Position numbers and translations under genes: made by a program. The notes under the pieces were generated by a model. It did not search any database, had not been told where the DNA came from, and saw only the letters and a list, made by a program, of their open reading frames with translations. A stretch of DNA of 64,000 bases, from positions 682,001-746,000 of the forward strand of contig NW_026946364.1 of NCBI RefSeq assembly GCF_035222375.1, written 5' to 3'. This DNA comes from Podospora pseudocomata. Taxonomy: Eukaryota; Ascomycota; Sordariomycetes; Sordariales; Podosporaceae. Positions 12,667-25,336 of this stretch are shown here, one piece after another. The stretch's first letter is position 1. Each line of letters begins with the position of its first letter.

Positions 12667-14302
12667 ATGCTCTTTCAAAAAGTTCTTACTTCCACAGCCC
12701 GCATCGCAACCCGCTCTCATCAGTTCCGGTCACCTCTCACCTCCTTCTCACGTCTCTCATCCACAATGGCTCCTAAGGTGAGTGTACCTCGGCTCGTATA
12801 TCACTTCACCCTCTGACACATCCCAGCTTCGAGACCCCTCCCTCTTTAAACAAAACGTCTGCTATGTCAACGGGGAATGGATCCCCGCCAAATCCGGCAA
12901 AACCTTTGAAGTCCACGACCCAGCCACAGAGCAACTAATCGGCACCTGCCCCGAATTCACCGCAGAGGACACCCGCCTCGCCATCTCCCACGCCGAAACC
13001 GCGTTCGAGTCCTTCCGGCACAAGACTGGCCGTGAGCGCTCCAAGCTCCTCCGCAAGTGGTACGACCTCGTCGTCGAAAACGCCGACGACCTCGCCACCC
13101 TCATCACCTGGGAGAACGGCAAGCCTACGGCCGATGCCAAAGGCGAAGTAACCTACGCGGCCAATTTCTTTGAATGGTTCAGTGAGGAGGCCCCCCGTAT
13201 TTACGGGGATACCATCCCTTCCTCCATCCCAGGAAACCGCGTCATCACCATCAAAGAACCGGTTGGCGTTTGCGGGCTGATAACACCATGGAACTTCCCC
13301 GCGGCTATGATCACCCGTAAAATCGGCCCTGCTCTGGCAGTGGGTTGTTCAGTGGTAGTGAAAGCCCCCGGTGAGACCCCCTTCACCCCACTGGCCCTCG
13401 CCGAGCTCGCCCACCGCGCCGGTGTGCCCCCAGGAGTGGTAAACGTCGTCACGGCGAGCGAAAACACCCCCGAAGTCGGCAAGGAACTCACCACCAACCC
13501 TACCGTCCGCAAAATCTCCTTCACCGGCTCGACCCCGGTGGGCAAGCTGCTCATGAAGCAGTGTTCGACTACTCTCAAAAAACTCTCCCTCGAACTAGGG
13601 GGTAACGCCCCCTTTATCGTCTTTGACGACGCTGATGTTGACCTTGCGGTTGCGGGGGCGATTGCCTCTAAATTCCGCTCTTCAGGACAGACGTGTGTCT
13701 GCGCCAACCGGATCTTTGTTCAGAGGGGGGTGTATGACGAGTTTGCCACGAAATTCGCCGCCAAGGTCAAGGAGTTCAAGGTTGGTAACGGGTTCGAAAA
13801 TGGCACCACGCATGGCCCCCTGATCCACCACAAGGCCATCTCCAAGGTGGAGGAACACGTCCGGGACGCGGAGAAGAAGGGCGCCAAGGTTTTGCTTGGA
13901 GGAAACAAACTCCCGGATTTGGGACCTAACTTTTACGAGCCGACGGTGATTTCGGGGATGAAGGTTGATATGGCCATGGCATCGGAGGAAACATTTGGGC
14001 CGGTGGCGGGGCTGTTTCCGTTTGACACCGAGGAGGAGGTGGTCAGGATTGCAAACAACACCACTGTTGGGTTGGCGGGGTATTTCTTCTCGAGGGATCT
14101 GGAGAGGGTTCACCGGGTGGCGGAGCATTTGGAGGTTGGGATGGTGGGGGTGAACACGGGGTTGATTTCTGATCCGGCGAGCCCGTTTGGAGGAGTGAAA
14201 GAGAGCGGGTTTGGGAGGGAGGGGAGTTTGTATGGAATTGGGGAGTATCAAGTCACGAAGATGGTGACGTATGGGGGGATGGGGAAGAAGTTGCAGTCGT
14301 GA
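12667..14302 (+). CDS. Succinate-semialdehyde dehydrogenase (NAD(P)+), probably mitochondrial
   Basis: Exon 1 is 12667-12777 and exon 2 is 12827-14302, with a 49-bp intron (GTGAGT..CCCAG); together 528 residues, normal for the family. SSADH oxidises succinic semialdehyde to succinate, the last step of the GABA shunt. Aldehyde dehydrogenase hallmarks are present: WNFP in the nucleotide fold, FTGSTPVGK, the general-base Glu in LELGG (E293) and the catalytic Cys in GQTCVC (C327). The 34-residue Glu-Cys spacing is standard for the superfamily. GQTCVCANR and the PFGGVKESG-type C-terminus favour SSADH over other ALDHs. The first 33 residues are rich in Arg, Ser and Thr with no acidic residue, as in a mitochondrial presequence. 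A second ATG (MAPK, 12766) could start a cytosolic form. A further in-frame ATG lies upstream at 12628, but the 12667 start gives the cleaner presequence. Confidence 0.93.
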
Positions 14303-14663
14303 GGGGGGGGAGATTATGAGATGTGAAAAGTTTTGAGCTTAGCCGGCGGGAGCAAAATGAGAATGTTGTCATGTTTACTTCCGATGTCATGATTGATTGT
14401 TCATGGCCTTTTTGTATTTTGAGCACTATCACTCATACCCTGACCTAGTTCTCTGTCCCTCAAGATCAAGAAAGAAACGAACGGACACTGCCCAGTGTCT
14501 CCCTTCCACCCCAACCAGAGACAAGAAAGAATTAGAAATGTGATAAAAACGCTGTGTCGACGACATAAAAATAAAAAAAAAGAGAGGACTGCTTTTTCTC
14601 GCAGGGGTATTTTCCTCCTTTCCTCACATAAAAATATCATACACTTCCCCCTTTTCCCTCCCC
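14303..14663. other. Convergent 3' flanks
   Basis: A 361-bp spacer between two convergent stop codons. It is A/T-rich in places, including an A-run near 14567-14581, and should contain both 3' UTRs. No gene is seen. Confidence 0.6.
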
Positions 14664-14795
14664 TCACCGATACGTATCAACCCTCAAAGGCAACTTCCGA
14701 TCCAGGGTATGGAAAGCCTGCGTCCTCGGCGTAAAAGGCGCGGGGTTATGCGTGAACCCACCACCACTGCTACTCCCCCCCGCAGCACCACTCAT

Positions 14796-14857
<62 letters not shown>

Positions 14858-15734
14858 GCAACTGTTGTTGATAATGCCCATAATACCCCCCACCCCCACT
14901 CCCCCCCTCCTCAGGACTAACCGGCGTGGTCATCTCCACGCTTATCCCCTTGTCCTTTTGCGCCGAGTTATAGCCGTATTCCTCCTCGTCGTCGCTGTCG
15001 TCCATCATGTCGAGCATTTTGTTGGGCCACATGGCCCAGATGGCGAAGCTAGTCTGGATGACGTATACCGCGCTATATATATCGCTGTTAGTTATTTGAT
15101 TGTGATGAGGGGAAAGAATAGGGGGAGACAAACAGCATGTACACCGTCACGGCAAACGCCCCCTTGGACATTTGGCAGCTCTTGACGGCATTGTACGGGA
15201 TGGCGAGGTCGCACGATTTGCGGATGTACCACGGTGTCCAGCTCGGGTATCTCGGGTCGGCGTAGTCTGGTCCGGCCTGTCCGTACACGCTGACGGCGTA
15301 GAGCGCGGTGAGGGAGACGCCGACTGCGGTGCCGATGATGGGGTAGAAAATCTTCATGATGGCGGCGATCATCTTGGCGAGGAGGATGAAGAGGGAGACG
15401 ATGGTGATGGCCACGTTGAAGGTTGTTAGTCTGGCATAGAGGTTAGCATGTGAAAGTATGATCCTGGGGCGGATGAAAGAAAGACATACGTTTGCGACCA
15501 GACAAACGGAATGGTCGGGAGCGGTCTATGGTTGGCATAGGCATACAGAATCATCGTCGGGCTCGAGTTGAGCTTGTAGTCGGAGCCGATGCGCCAGAAG
15601 AGCGTCCTCCAGGCATCCGGTTGCTGAACGCCAAACAAAACAAGAAGAGGAATGATGCCAGCGAGCTCAGGAACCATGCCCCAATACAGAGGCCGCTTTG
15701 CTCGCCATGGGCGGTGGAGAATTCGGTAGCCCAT
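14664..15734 (-). CDS. Conserved four-pass fungal membrane protein with polyglutamine tail
   Basis: Three exons (15734-15490, 15430-15134, 15084-14664) join in frame to 320 residues; introns are 59 and 49 bp. Hydrophobic spans lie near residues 20-38, 85-107, 112-131 and 172-195, so this is an integral membrane protein. The N-terminus MGYRILHRPWRAKRP and the motif YAYANHRPLP resemble, from memory, a family found throughout Pezizomycotina but without an assigned function. After the last span comes a cytosolic-type tail: an acidic patch (DDSDDEEE), a Gly-rich stretch, 21 consecutive Gln codons, another Gly/Ser patch and a basic end. The Gln run is encoded only by CAA, so it is a microsatellite inside the gene and probably varies in length between strains. 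Membrane location is well supported; the role is unknown. Confidence 0.82.
14796..14858 (-). repeat. Pure (CAA)21 microsatellite encoding polyglutamine
   Basis: Sixty-three bases of uninterrupted TTG on the plus strand read as 21 CAA codons in the membrane-protein gene. Nearby Gln codons beyond the tract are mixed CAG/CAA. Lack of interruption suggests slippage and recent expansion. Confidence 0.95.
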
Positions 15735-16334
15735 TGTGAATCGTCTTGGTGTTGAGACTTTTTAACCCGGTGATATCGAGGCTCGGCGCCGTCGACTTGA
15801 ATATATATATGTCGATGTCGTCCCACTTCCAAACAAAAAACCCAGCAAAATCGCCGGCTCGTGAGGCTATCTCACATCGATCTCCCGTCGCAATCGCAGT
15901 CGGTCCCCCGGTGAGACACACGCACTGCCCGCCAAAACCCACGTCTTCAATTGGTGATCGCAAAGAGTGTCGCAAAGGTCGCCTTAGGGTTCACAAATCG
16001 CACATCACGGGGGAGAGCAGAAATAAGAGGCGGGGAAAAGAGACAGGCGAACCGTGATTGTATATTAAAAGCTGCAATTCCCATCGCATTTTCGGGGTCT
16101 CTGGAAGCAACCAACCAGCCGTCCATCCCCCTCTCTTGTGTGTCCATGCCGTGCTGTGCTGCCGCCCAGACCAGAGGCGATAGCCTGAAAAGATGCAGCT
16201 GGTTGGTCAATCACAGCTTGACGATCCAATGAGAGACCCAAGCAAGCGTCGTTGCGGCGTTGCTGTAAGCGCCCAGTTGTCGGACCCCTCACCCAATCAC
16301 AGCGGCGTCTCGCGGTGAACAGCAGGGGGCTGAC

Positions 16335-16373
16335 GGCTGCTGCCGGGCTGCTGCCGGGCTGCTGCCGGGCTGC
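16335..16373. repeat. 11-bp GC-rich tandem repeat
   Basis: The unit GGGCTGCTGCC is repeated about 3.5 times in non-coding DNA. The 11-bp period could offer regularly spaced protein sites on one helix face, but this is inference only. Confidence 0.85.
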
Positions 16374-18352
16374 GAGGGGTGACGTGAACATTGTTCGGCA
16401 GCTGGGAGAATAGCTTGGTGTCACCCACCAGGCACTGCTTCGCCAGAGAGACTCACCTCATGGTTGAACAGGTGAGTGAGATTGTCAGTGAGTGATAAGA
16501 GTGCGAAGCCCTCCCGAGTTTGTGGATGTGCCGTGTCATTTTTGGCGGGCGCATGGCGTGCCCAGCTCTGGTTGGCCAGAACATCGAAACAGTTCTTCCT
16601 CATGGTGTGTTCATTTGTGTGCCCACCACAGGCGCGCGCCGGGCATTGTCGCATCCAAGTTCTCATCACCCATCATCACCATCACCTGTCACCCGAAAGC
16701 CTGCCCTCCGCGGCATGTCGGTCGCCCTTGCTGCCGTGCTGCCGTTGAGCGGCTGAGCGGACGGGAGGCGGCGCCGACGGAACTTGCCAGTGGGTGCCGG
16801 TGCGGTCTCAGCGTCCGTGCGTTCGGGCACCCGTCCTGGCTTCCAGATTGGTCGGCATTGTGAACTGTGCTGCACTCAATCTGTTGACAGTGTGCTCCTG
16901 TCGTGGGTGTTTTCCAAATATGTCTCAATATTCCAAGGTACATATGGAACCCTGAGGAAGAAATCCATGTAAACTCTTCAATGCTGTAGGTAAACGATTT
17001 GTGGATGGCCGGAAAAGCTGCAATGTGGATTTTCAGCTTCAGCTCGGAATTAGCTCCGTAGCGCAAATGCGAAACCTCCGCGCTGCTGTGAGGCACCGTT
17101 ACGTATTACGGATACCAAACTCCGATCGAGATTCCGAAAGGCCGGGGCTGGCCTCGGCAGAAACGGAGGTCTGCACCGTTTGTTTTCAGACCAGCCTTTT
17201 TTGTTGCTCAGATCGAGATAATGCACAACATCGGGTTAGTTTGCGATTACGGCCGCGTCTTGGACAAATGCCACGGGCGGGCGGTCTGGAGGGGTAGCAT
17301 TACATTGGAAAAACCTCACGCCCCCCCTAAAGAAATCAGTTATACAAGCGAGTGGCAGACATTGCAAAAACTGTCAAATGCCACGACACGACGAAAACAA
17401 GAGAATCTGGGCGACTGTGAGGGATCGAGGAGATGGGATTTTAAAATGCCGCTCTCACCCTTCATGGGAATTTGGCTGGCTCCTCCTCCTGCCAGCAGCA
17501 TCAGGCCATTTCCTCACACAGAAGACATGCTGCTTGGCTTGTGATTGGGTTGACTCGTGATCTCAGAGGGAGCCAAGCGGAAGGGCGGGAATAGGCCCTT
17601 CTGGAACATGAGATCGGCACCGTCGCTCACTGGAGCCCGTACGGCGTTACATAAGCGGGGGGTCGGGCTGTCGTTTGAGTATTGGTTTGAGGAGGGCATA
17701 CAACATACCCGTTGTAGAGGGCTCAGTTCACGATGCCAGCTGCCAATGGATGGTAATGGAATCTCGGCAGAAGGATGAGGGTTGCGATGGCAGGCAGAGA
17801 TCCCGATTGCACTCCATGTGTTCGGCAAGAACGGCCAGCACACGGAGTAGGTATCAGCGTATCGGCTGGCCTGGCGACGTGAAATACGGCGTAAATTGCA
17901 GGGGCCCGTGGTGTTGTTGTAGCACGAACCCGGGGCTAGACCTCGATGGGCCTTTCTACCCCTGCTCCTTCGATCATGCTTTGCTGGGGAAGCTCTCGAA
18001 ACCTCATCAGTCCACTTTTGACGCACCGTTTTACGGATCCGTACGGGTACAGCAACAGCGACAGCAACAGCAACAGCGGGAGTGAACAAAGGACCAGCTT
18101 CCTCACCAACAAGTCTGCTGAAAACGCTGAATCCCCGCGCTACTCATTGGCTCAAGCAGGCCTTCTCAGCCTGTCGGGCTGTCTGTCTCTCCATCAAGCG
18201 CACCAGACAGAGGCAGCGTATCCATAGAGAGAGTCCAGGCAACGTTGGGCTCTGTCTGTTTTTCCAACGTCGCTTTCCCCGCGACACCCAGAGTCCACCG
18301 CTCGCCGTGCTTCCCACTCCCCAAAAAGTTACTTTTCTTAGTCAGTCTACCA

Positions 18353-18394
18353 GTTTCGATTTTCGATTTCGATTTCGATTTCGATTTTCGATTT
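18353..18394. repeat. TTTCGA hexamer tandem repeat
   Basis: About seven near-perfect copies of TTTCGA (two units carry an extra T) lie about 580 bp upstream of the kinase start codon, in the probable promoter or leader. Confidence 0.9.
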
Positions 18395-18976
18395 GCATGA
18401 CCACCTGCCCGCCCAAGACTTTCCAAAGTGCAAACCCTATCCCATCCTGTTCCCTCTCCTCGTCAAAAATTCTTAGTTTGTCTAGGTTCTAGGTTGCTCA
18501 CCACCGCGAGATCGCTGCTTGATTCGAGGCACTGCTGAGCGAAGAAAACTCGCCAACGGCAACAAGAAAACACAAATCAACAAAGTATCCAGGGCCAAGC
18601 TACCGCATGCGACAGCACATATCAACTCACTTCTCCACTCATTGCTAGGAACACGAGCGTTCGAACGAGTCTTTCATCCCAATAAAACGGTCCAGAACGT
18701 CAAAAAGAACAGCAGGGAAGGTTCATCCCGTCTTTGGAACAAGCAGTCAATGGCCAGCTGCACGGGAGCGTCTGGTATCTAAAAGGATCAACCCCTGTTT
18801 GGTTGTCCGTCTACGGCTTCTGTCGGTCGCGGTTGTAGGTGGCGGAACATTGATAGACTTTCCCGCCGCTCTCTCGTTCGTAGATTGAGGTTGGTGCTGC
18901 GTGCGAGCTTGCTCGAGGAAATCGCCCCTTTGGGCTACTGGGGGACTTCTGATATAGACGTGTCGCTCACTTGGGC

Positions 18977-21900
18977 ATGACGGAGAATAGGACCGAGCAG
19001 TGTTTTCCTCTTCCCCCCACCACAATCGTTTTGGATTCACAGCAGTCTCCTCCTGTATCTGCTCTCCCCCCAGCGCAGATCCCCCCAGCCGCGACCTCGT
19101 CTCGTCGAGACAATCCCGGACCGGTCGACTATTTCTCTTGCCAAGACGACAGCAGCGAGCAGTTTGACGAGACCGGGGCGAACATCGACGAGGTTGTGAG
19201 TGAGTGGACGGCATCCTCGAATAGCAGCCGGCATGATTCCGACGTATCAACGCCATTCTCCTTGACCCGATCATTGTTGGGTATAGGTCCGCAAGTTTCA
19301 GCCGATTTTGGATTCTGGTCTCCCTCGTCGGCAGCGTCGTCCGAGCCACCCTCCAGGGCACCGCCAGGCGCCCTGGGAAAGAGGCTATCCGGCGCGGAAT
19401 ATCGCCCAACCCGACCTTTAGGATCTCCTCTGAAGAAGCCGCGCCTCACATCGCTCCCGCCCAACCTGACCGGGAAGCCGCCCACTGCGAATCCCAACCT
19501 TTTATCTCCCCTCTTTTTCTCAAACTCGGCGAGGGGGACGAGAATGAACCATCCACCCGGATTTGCAGATCCCGAGGCAGCGGCGTCGATGATGGGAACT
19601 CAAGAGGGGCAGGAGGGCTTCACTACTTTGCGTCTTCCCAAGTCAGTTACTACCGCCAGTCCTTCGAGATCGTCGGGCACCCCTGGGAGTTGGTCGTCTG
19701 CGGAGCAATCGAACCCGTCACGGAGCCCTGATGGCTGGCCGCCATCTAATATCGCCGGATTACTCCAAGGCATAGGGGTTGTCGAGTTGCTGGAACAAGA
19801 CGAACGGCCGACGTTTATGATCGACCTCAATGAACCAGCAAATTTCGGCCCTGGACAACTGCGTATAATATATGTCAATGCGGCGCTCAAGGCGTCTACT
19901 GAGCTGCTGGAGCGTTTGCAGAACGAGACGTCTGTCGGGGGGCATACTACTGAGTTTTCACACTTCAAATCCTGGGCTCTAACTCTTGTGCCGGACCGGC
20001 TTTCGCTCGATGGAAGCACGGTTTCTCCCCCATCGTGGGCGGGGATGAACTGGTCAGCTTCCACCCTCCGACGTCGATTTCGTGTGGTCCGTGGAAACGC
20101 CCATCCTTTGGAGTCCAAGACGCCCACGCCGCCCAGCTCCACGAATCAACAGCATCCATGGGCTCAAAGCGGTCCTTGGACTGGCCGTGATGTTTTCGCA
20201 CCGAGAGAACGGGGTGATTACTTTGGACCCGGTGCCGAGTCCCAATTTCGTTCTTACTCGGAGCCTCGGAGCAGAGCTGGTTCGATTGCCGACACGGTGG
20301 TTCAGTCTGTCGACGACATGGCGCTCGTGACGCCGCCCCCGCTCATGTCTGCGCCCCTGCCTCAGCTGCAAACCATCTTTGACTGGACTCGAATACCGCT
20401 AGATGACCCAAATCTTGGGCCTCATCATCATTTTGCTCGATCGGTCGATTGGGGTTCAACCTCTTTGGGACCCGTGGAAACGTGGCCTAATGACCTGCGC
20501 ATCATGTCCAACATGATTATGGGGAGTCCTCACCCTGCGGCGCTGTATTGGGGCCCAGACTTTGTTGCCATCTACAACGAAGCATACATTGCGCTCGCGG
20601 GTCAAAAGCACCCTCAGCTCATGGGAAGCCGGTATAAAGACGCTTGGTCGGAGATATGGGACAGCATTGCGCCGGTTTTCGAGGCTGCCTGGAATGACGG
20701 GCGGGCAACCATGAAGCACGACGATGGTCTTTTCATCTCTCGCCACGGTTTCCTCGAGGAGACCTTCTTCAACTGGGCCATCATTCCGTTGGTTGGTAGC
20801 GACGGCACCGTGGTGGCACTATACAATCCTGCCTTTGAAAACACGCGGCGCAAAGTCAGCGAGCGCAGAATGTTGACGCTGCGAGAGGTCGGTGTCAAGA
20901 CGTCACAGGCCAGGGATGTGAAGGGATTCTGGAAACAGCTTCAAAAGGGTCTCGAATACAACCCCTATGATGTCCCCTTTGCTCTCATCTACTCGGTCAG
21001 TGAAGATAGTGAGAGCGAGGTTGGGTCCATGGCTTCCGGCAACCTCAGCCACCCCCCAGTAATCAACCTGGAAGGCTCGATTGGCGTTCCCGAAGGGCAC
21101 CCTTGCGCTGTGCCCTCGATAAACTTACGGTCAAGCGATGAAGGGTTTGCCCACTACATGCGCGAGTCGATGGCCGATCTAGCCATGCCCGTCATCCTCA
21201 GTCTTGAAGACGGCACGTTTCCTGTTGAGCTCATCCAGGGGCTTGACTGGCAGGGCTTTGGAGACCCATGCACCACAATTGTCATCTTTCCAGTTCATCC
21301 AACAACGTCGGTAGATGCAGTGGTTGGCTTCATCGTGTTGGGTATCAACCCTCGACGACGCTACGACGACAGCTACAAACTCTTTATCAACTTGCTTTCA
21401 CGCCAACTGGCAACGTCCATGGCGTCTGTGGTCCTGTTCGAGGAAGAGATCAAGCGTGGACAGAGAGCGGCCCGGTTGGCTGCGCTGGACCGCCAGGAAC
21501 TTTCGATGCAGTTACATCTCCGTACTCAGGAAGCCGTCAAGAGCGAGTATCGCTTCACTAGGATGGCCGAGTTTGGACCAGTCGGTCTGTTCATTGCCGA
21601 TGGTCAGGGCCAAATAACCTTTGGAAACGAATCGATATACCGGATTTCAGGCAACGAACGGGCCACGAGCGGTCCAGATTCGTGGATGCACAGCATTCGA
21701 GACGAGGATAGGCCGGGCGTGGAGGAAGTTTGGCACAAACTTTTGGACGAAAAGGTGGCCGTGACGCACGAGTTCCGATTCCGGGGTTCCAAGCGGCTGA
21801 TTGACGGTCACTCGGTCGATATTTGGGCATTGATGAGCGCCTACCCCGAAAAAGACGAGTCAGGCGAGCTCAAAAGCATTTTTGGTTGCATCACGGACAT

Positions 21901-23651
21901 CTCACAACAAAAATGGGCCGAAGACTTTCAGAAACAGAGGCGAGACGAGGCGGTTGAACTGAAGCGACAGCAAGAAAATTTCATCGATATAACAAGTCAT
22001 GAGATGCGGAATCCTCTGAGCGCCATCCTTCAATGCGCCGATGAAATATCGTCAAGTCTCAACGAGTTCAAGCACGGGAATGGTCCAGTCGAACAAACTC
22101 TGGGCGAATTGACAGTGCTTGTTGAAAGTTGTATCGAGGCAGCAAACACCATCTCGCTGTGCGCCAGCCACCAGAAACGAATTGTTGACGACATCTTGAC
22201 GCTTTCGAAACTTGATTCCAATCTGCTGTTGGTTACTCCTGTCGATGTACAGCCTATCATGGTGGTGCAAAATGTGCTCAGGATGTTCGAGGCTGAGCTC
22301 CAGTCCAACGACATCACGGGGCAGTTTATTATTGAGGACTCGTACCGTGATCTGGAGGTTGACTGGGTCAAGCTCGACCCGTCTCGCCTTCGCCAGGTGC
22401 TTATTAATCTAATGACGAACGCCATCAAATTCACACAAGGACGACCAACTCGCTCGATCGTGATCAAGCTTGGAGCATCAAGGGAGGCGGAGAGAGAAAG
22501 CGGGCTCTCCTACATCCCACCAAGGCACCCTGATCAGAGAGATCTTACTGATGAGCCTGATTGGGCTGATGGAGAGAAGATTCACTTGCATCTTGCTGTG
22601 ACAGACACTGGGCCAGGGCTGGACGACGATGAAAAGAAGATTCTGTTCCAGCGCTTCTCTCAGGCAAGCCCCAGAACACACGTTCAATACGGCGGCTCTG
22701 GGCTTGGACTCTTCATCTGCAGGATACTGACCGAGCTGCAAGGCGGGCAAATTGGTGTCTTTTCCGAAAAGGGTGAGGGCAGCACATTTGCCTTTTACAT
22801 CAAGAGCCGAAAATCCGATCACCCCCAGGTCAACCTCTCAGCCGCCGCGCCGACACCCCGGCCGACACCGCCACGACAAATGCACCACTCTCATGAGCCG
22901 GCTTCACAGCCAGGACAATCGACACCAGAACCAGAACCGAAGCCAAAACCAATTACAATGGTGCTTGATGGGCCAGCCTTGGCTGGTGCATTGCCCAAAC
23001 CCGTCCGAGAACCTCAGAACAACTCGCCGTCGATGGACATCCTCATCGTGGAGGACAACCTCGTGAACCAAAAGGTCCTACAACGACAGCTCCAGCGGTC
23101 AGGAAACAACACCCGCGTCGCCAACCACGGCGGCGAAGCTCTCATTGAGCTCAGCAAATCCCGTTTTTGGAACAAGGTAGCGGCCGCAGCAGAAAACGAG
23201 CACCCACCTCCCCCGCAAAGACAAGACTCTGAGATTCTTCCTGATGGTATGGGAGACGTGAAAATGGCCGACGAGGAGGACGAGGACAATGACGACGACA
23301 AGGGCGAGCGCAACATTTCAGTCATTCTGATGGACCTCGAAATGCCCGTCATGGACGGCATGTCGTGCACGAGGGAGATTAGGCGGCTGGAGAGAAAGGG
23401 GGTGCTGACGGGTCATGTGCCGATTATTGCGGTGACGGCTTATGCGCGGCCGGAGCAGATTGAGAATGCAAAGGCCGCTGGTGTTGTAAGTTTTTCTTTT
23501 TCTTTCTTTTTTTCTTTTCCTCTGAGTATCAATGCTGATAAGAAAACAACAACAGGACGACGTAATATCAAAGCCGTTCCGCCTGCAAGAGTTGCTGCCA
23601 AAGATCGAGGAGCTGGTGGCAAAGTACAAGACTTTGTCTTGTGAGGCTTAA
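18977..23651 (+). CDS. Hybrid histidine kinase (PAS/GAF-like sensor, HisKA, HATPase, receiver)
   Basis: Exon 1 is 18977-23485; a 70-bp intron is removed and exon 2 (23556-23651) supplies DDVISKPF and the C-terminus, giving 1534 residues. Order of parts: a disordered Ser/Pro-rich N-terminus (1-250); a PAS-like segment (258-345); a second disordered stretch; a PAS-like module with LGPVETWP (485-640); a GAF-like module (635-820); a PAS domain (857-975). The HisKA follows with phospho-acceptor H1008 in TSHEMRNPL, then HATPase_c with N box (LINLMTNAIKF), DTGPGL and GGSGLGLF. The receiver has acidic pocket E1359/D1360, phospho-acceptor D1453 in MDLEMP, and the conserved Lys in exon 2. All phosphorelay residues are intact, so it should autophosphorylate and pass phosphate to an HPt protein. 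It is a soluble type with no membrane span. The ligand and class within fungal kinases are not assigned. Confidence 0.94.
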
Positions 23652-25336
23652 TTGTTGTTAATGATGATATAAAAAATGGGATGGATGGATGATTCCGGGA
23701 TATTGTTTTTACGTTTGTGATTGGGATGGGGCGGGAAAGGGGCAAATGATATATGATACCTACCTTTTTTTGCGGCTCAAGTTTTTTTTTTCTTTTTTTG
23801 GAAGGATGGGAGGAAAGGAGTGGGAGGGAGGGTGAATTTGGTTTACAGCGTTTCTTTTCTTTTGAGGCATAATTCTATTTTTTACCATTTTGGAGACAAG
23901 GTTTTTTTTTTTGAGGTTTTATTGGGTCTTATGCTGGGGAGGAGAGGAGAGAGACGGTTGGAGGATGATGATGTGTCGCGCTTTTATTTCTTGCAAGATG
24001 GTGGGAAAAGACTAAACGGGGGAGAGTAGGGATTATAGTTGTGCTCGGATTTTGCACATATGTCATGAACGGAGGGGAAGCCAAGTGGTAATGTTGGTTG
24101 GGTCTTTTGTACTGGGCCTGATTTTCTGGATAGTACCAGCAGGCATGCAATGGGATCTGGTTGGGTGTGGACAGACAGCTGGGCAGGGTCTGGCTTCTTG
24201 GATCCCTATGATCCTTATCATATGCAGAGTAATGGGAAAGAAAAGGGATTAATTAGTGTAATGGGGTGTTTTGGTGTTGTTTACTTCATGTGATTAGATA
24301 CCCAGAGAAGTTGGGCTATGAGATAGAAGAGAGACATTTTCCAACTTTGAATTGACATGTAACGTATCTATAAGAGTGTTGTGAGATGAACATGGAAAGT
24401 GCCATACACAAAACAAGCACATGTCCCAAAGAACCAAGGCAGCTAAGAAACAAGAGCTAGAGACGAACTCAGCACGCGAGAGGTATATTAATTAGCTATT
24501 AAAAAAGTGTTCATACTCTTAAACTCCCATTCCCATCCTGCACTCTCCCCCGCAAAGCCGCCCCTTATTCAAGACAGCCCAGACACAAAAGCGCAGTAAG
24601 AAACAAGAGACAGAATAAATTCTCCGCTCCACCACCACCACCACCACCACACCACATGCTCATCCGTCATCGTGTACACCCATCATCACACACACACCAA
24701 CACGAAACCAACAACCACACCAAGACCAAATCCACTCACGCAATCCACCACACCGTAGTGTGTGCACACTCTCCCCTTTTTAGCCCACCTCATCATCCCT
24801 CCCACAAACCTCCTTTGCCTTCCCTTGCATGACCCAAAAAAGCCAATAAACAGACGACTGACTTGATGCGGACCGAAAGGGGGGGTATACTTTGGGTATC
24901 AAAAAGAGAAAATAACAGGAAAAACTCTGACTGCGCGCGCAACATCATCCAGTGAGAAAACACCAAAGCCAAAAACAAAAACGAGCAAAGCAAGCAGTAA
25001 AAAAAAAAGACGGGAGGTGATCAAGATCGAGTCCTATCTGAGCAATAGGGCCACGGCAAAGAAAGCGTGCCACGGACCACGTGATTGTTGACAGCCAGAT
25101 GGAGGTTCAGTCCTGACGGGTATCTTGACTCTGAAATGCAGATCCGTTTCCGACAAAACCCAAGGGTATAAGGGGGTGTGTTGTGTGTATTAAATATCTC
25201 TCAGCAAGGGGGGTTGCGTGTGATGGAATGATTATGCGGTGGTCATTCATGAATGTTCGCTCTATGTTTTCGTGGTTTCGTTTCCATACGTCTTTCACCG
25301 ACATTGAGATTGCTCGAGGGGAATACGCCTCGTTCT
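23652..25336. other. Convergent 3' region
   Basis: This 1.7-kb interval separates convergent stop codons. It is rich in T-runs on the kinase side and CA/CCA runs on the other, consistent with 3' UTRs. No convincing gene is present. Confidence 0.55.
24629..24655. repeat. Short CCA microsatellite
   Basis: A run of roughly eight ACC/CCA units in the 3' flank between the convergent genes. Confidence 0.75.

Larger units (their letters stand above)
15735..18976. other. Divergent intergenic region upstream of the histidine kinase
   Basis: This 3.2-kb region separates two divergently transcribed genes and should hold both promoters and probably a long leader for the kinase. Overlapping open frames on both strands show no protein-like character. 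Simple repeats occur near 16335, 18050 (CAACAG-type) and 18353. Confidence 0.5.

Noticed and set aside
18747-19409. 220-codon minus-strand frame over the kinase start
   Set aside because: Antisense to the disordered N-terminus of the histidine kinase; Arg/Ser-rich shadow frame.
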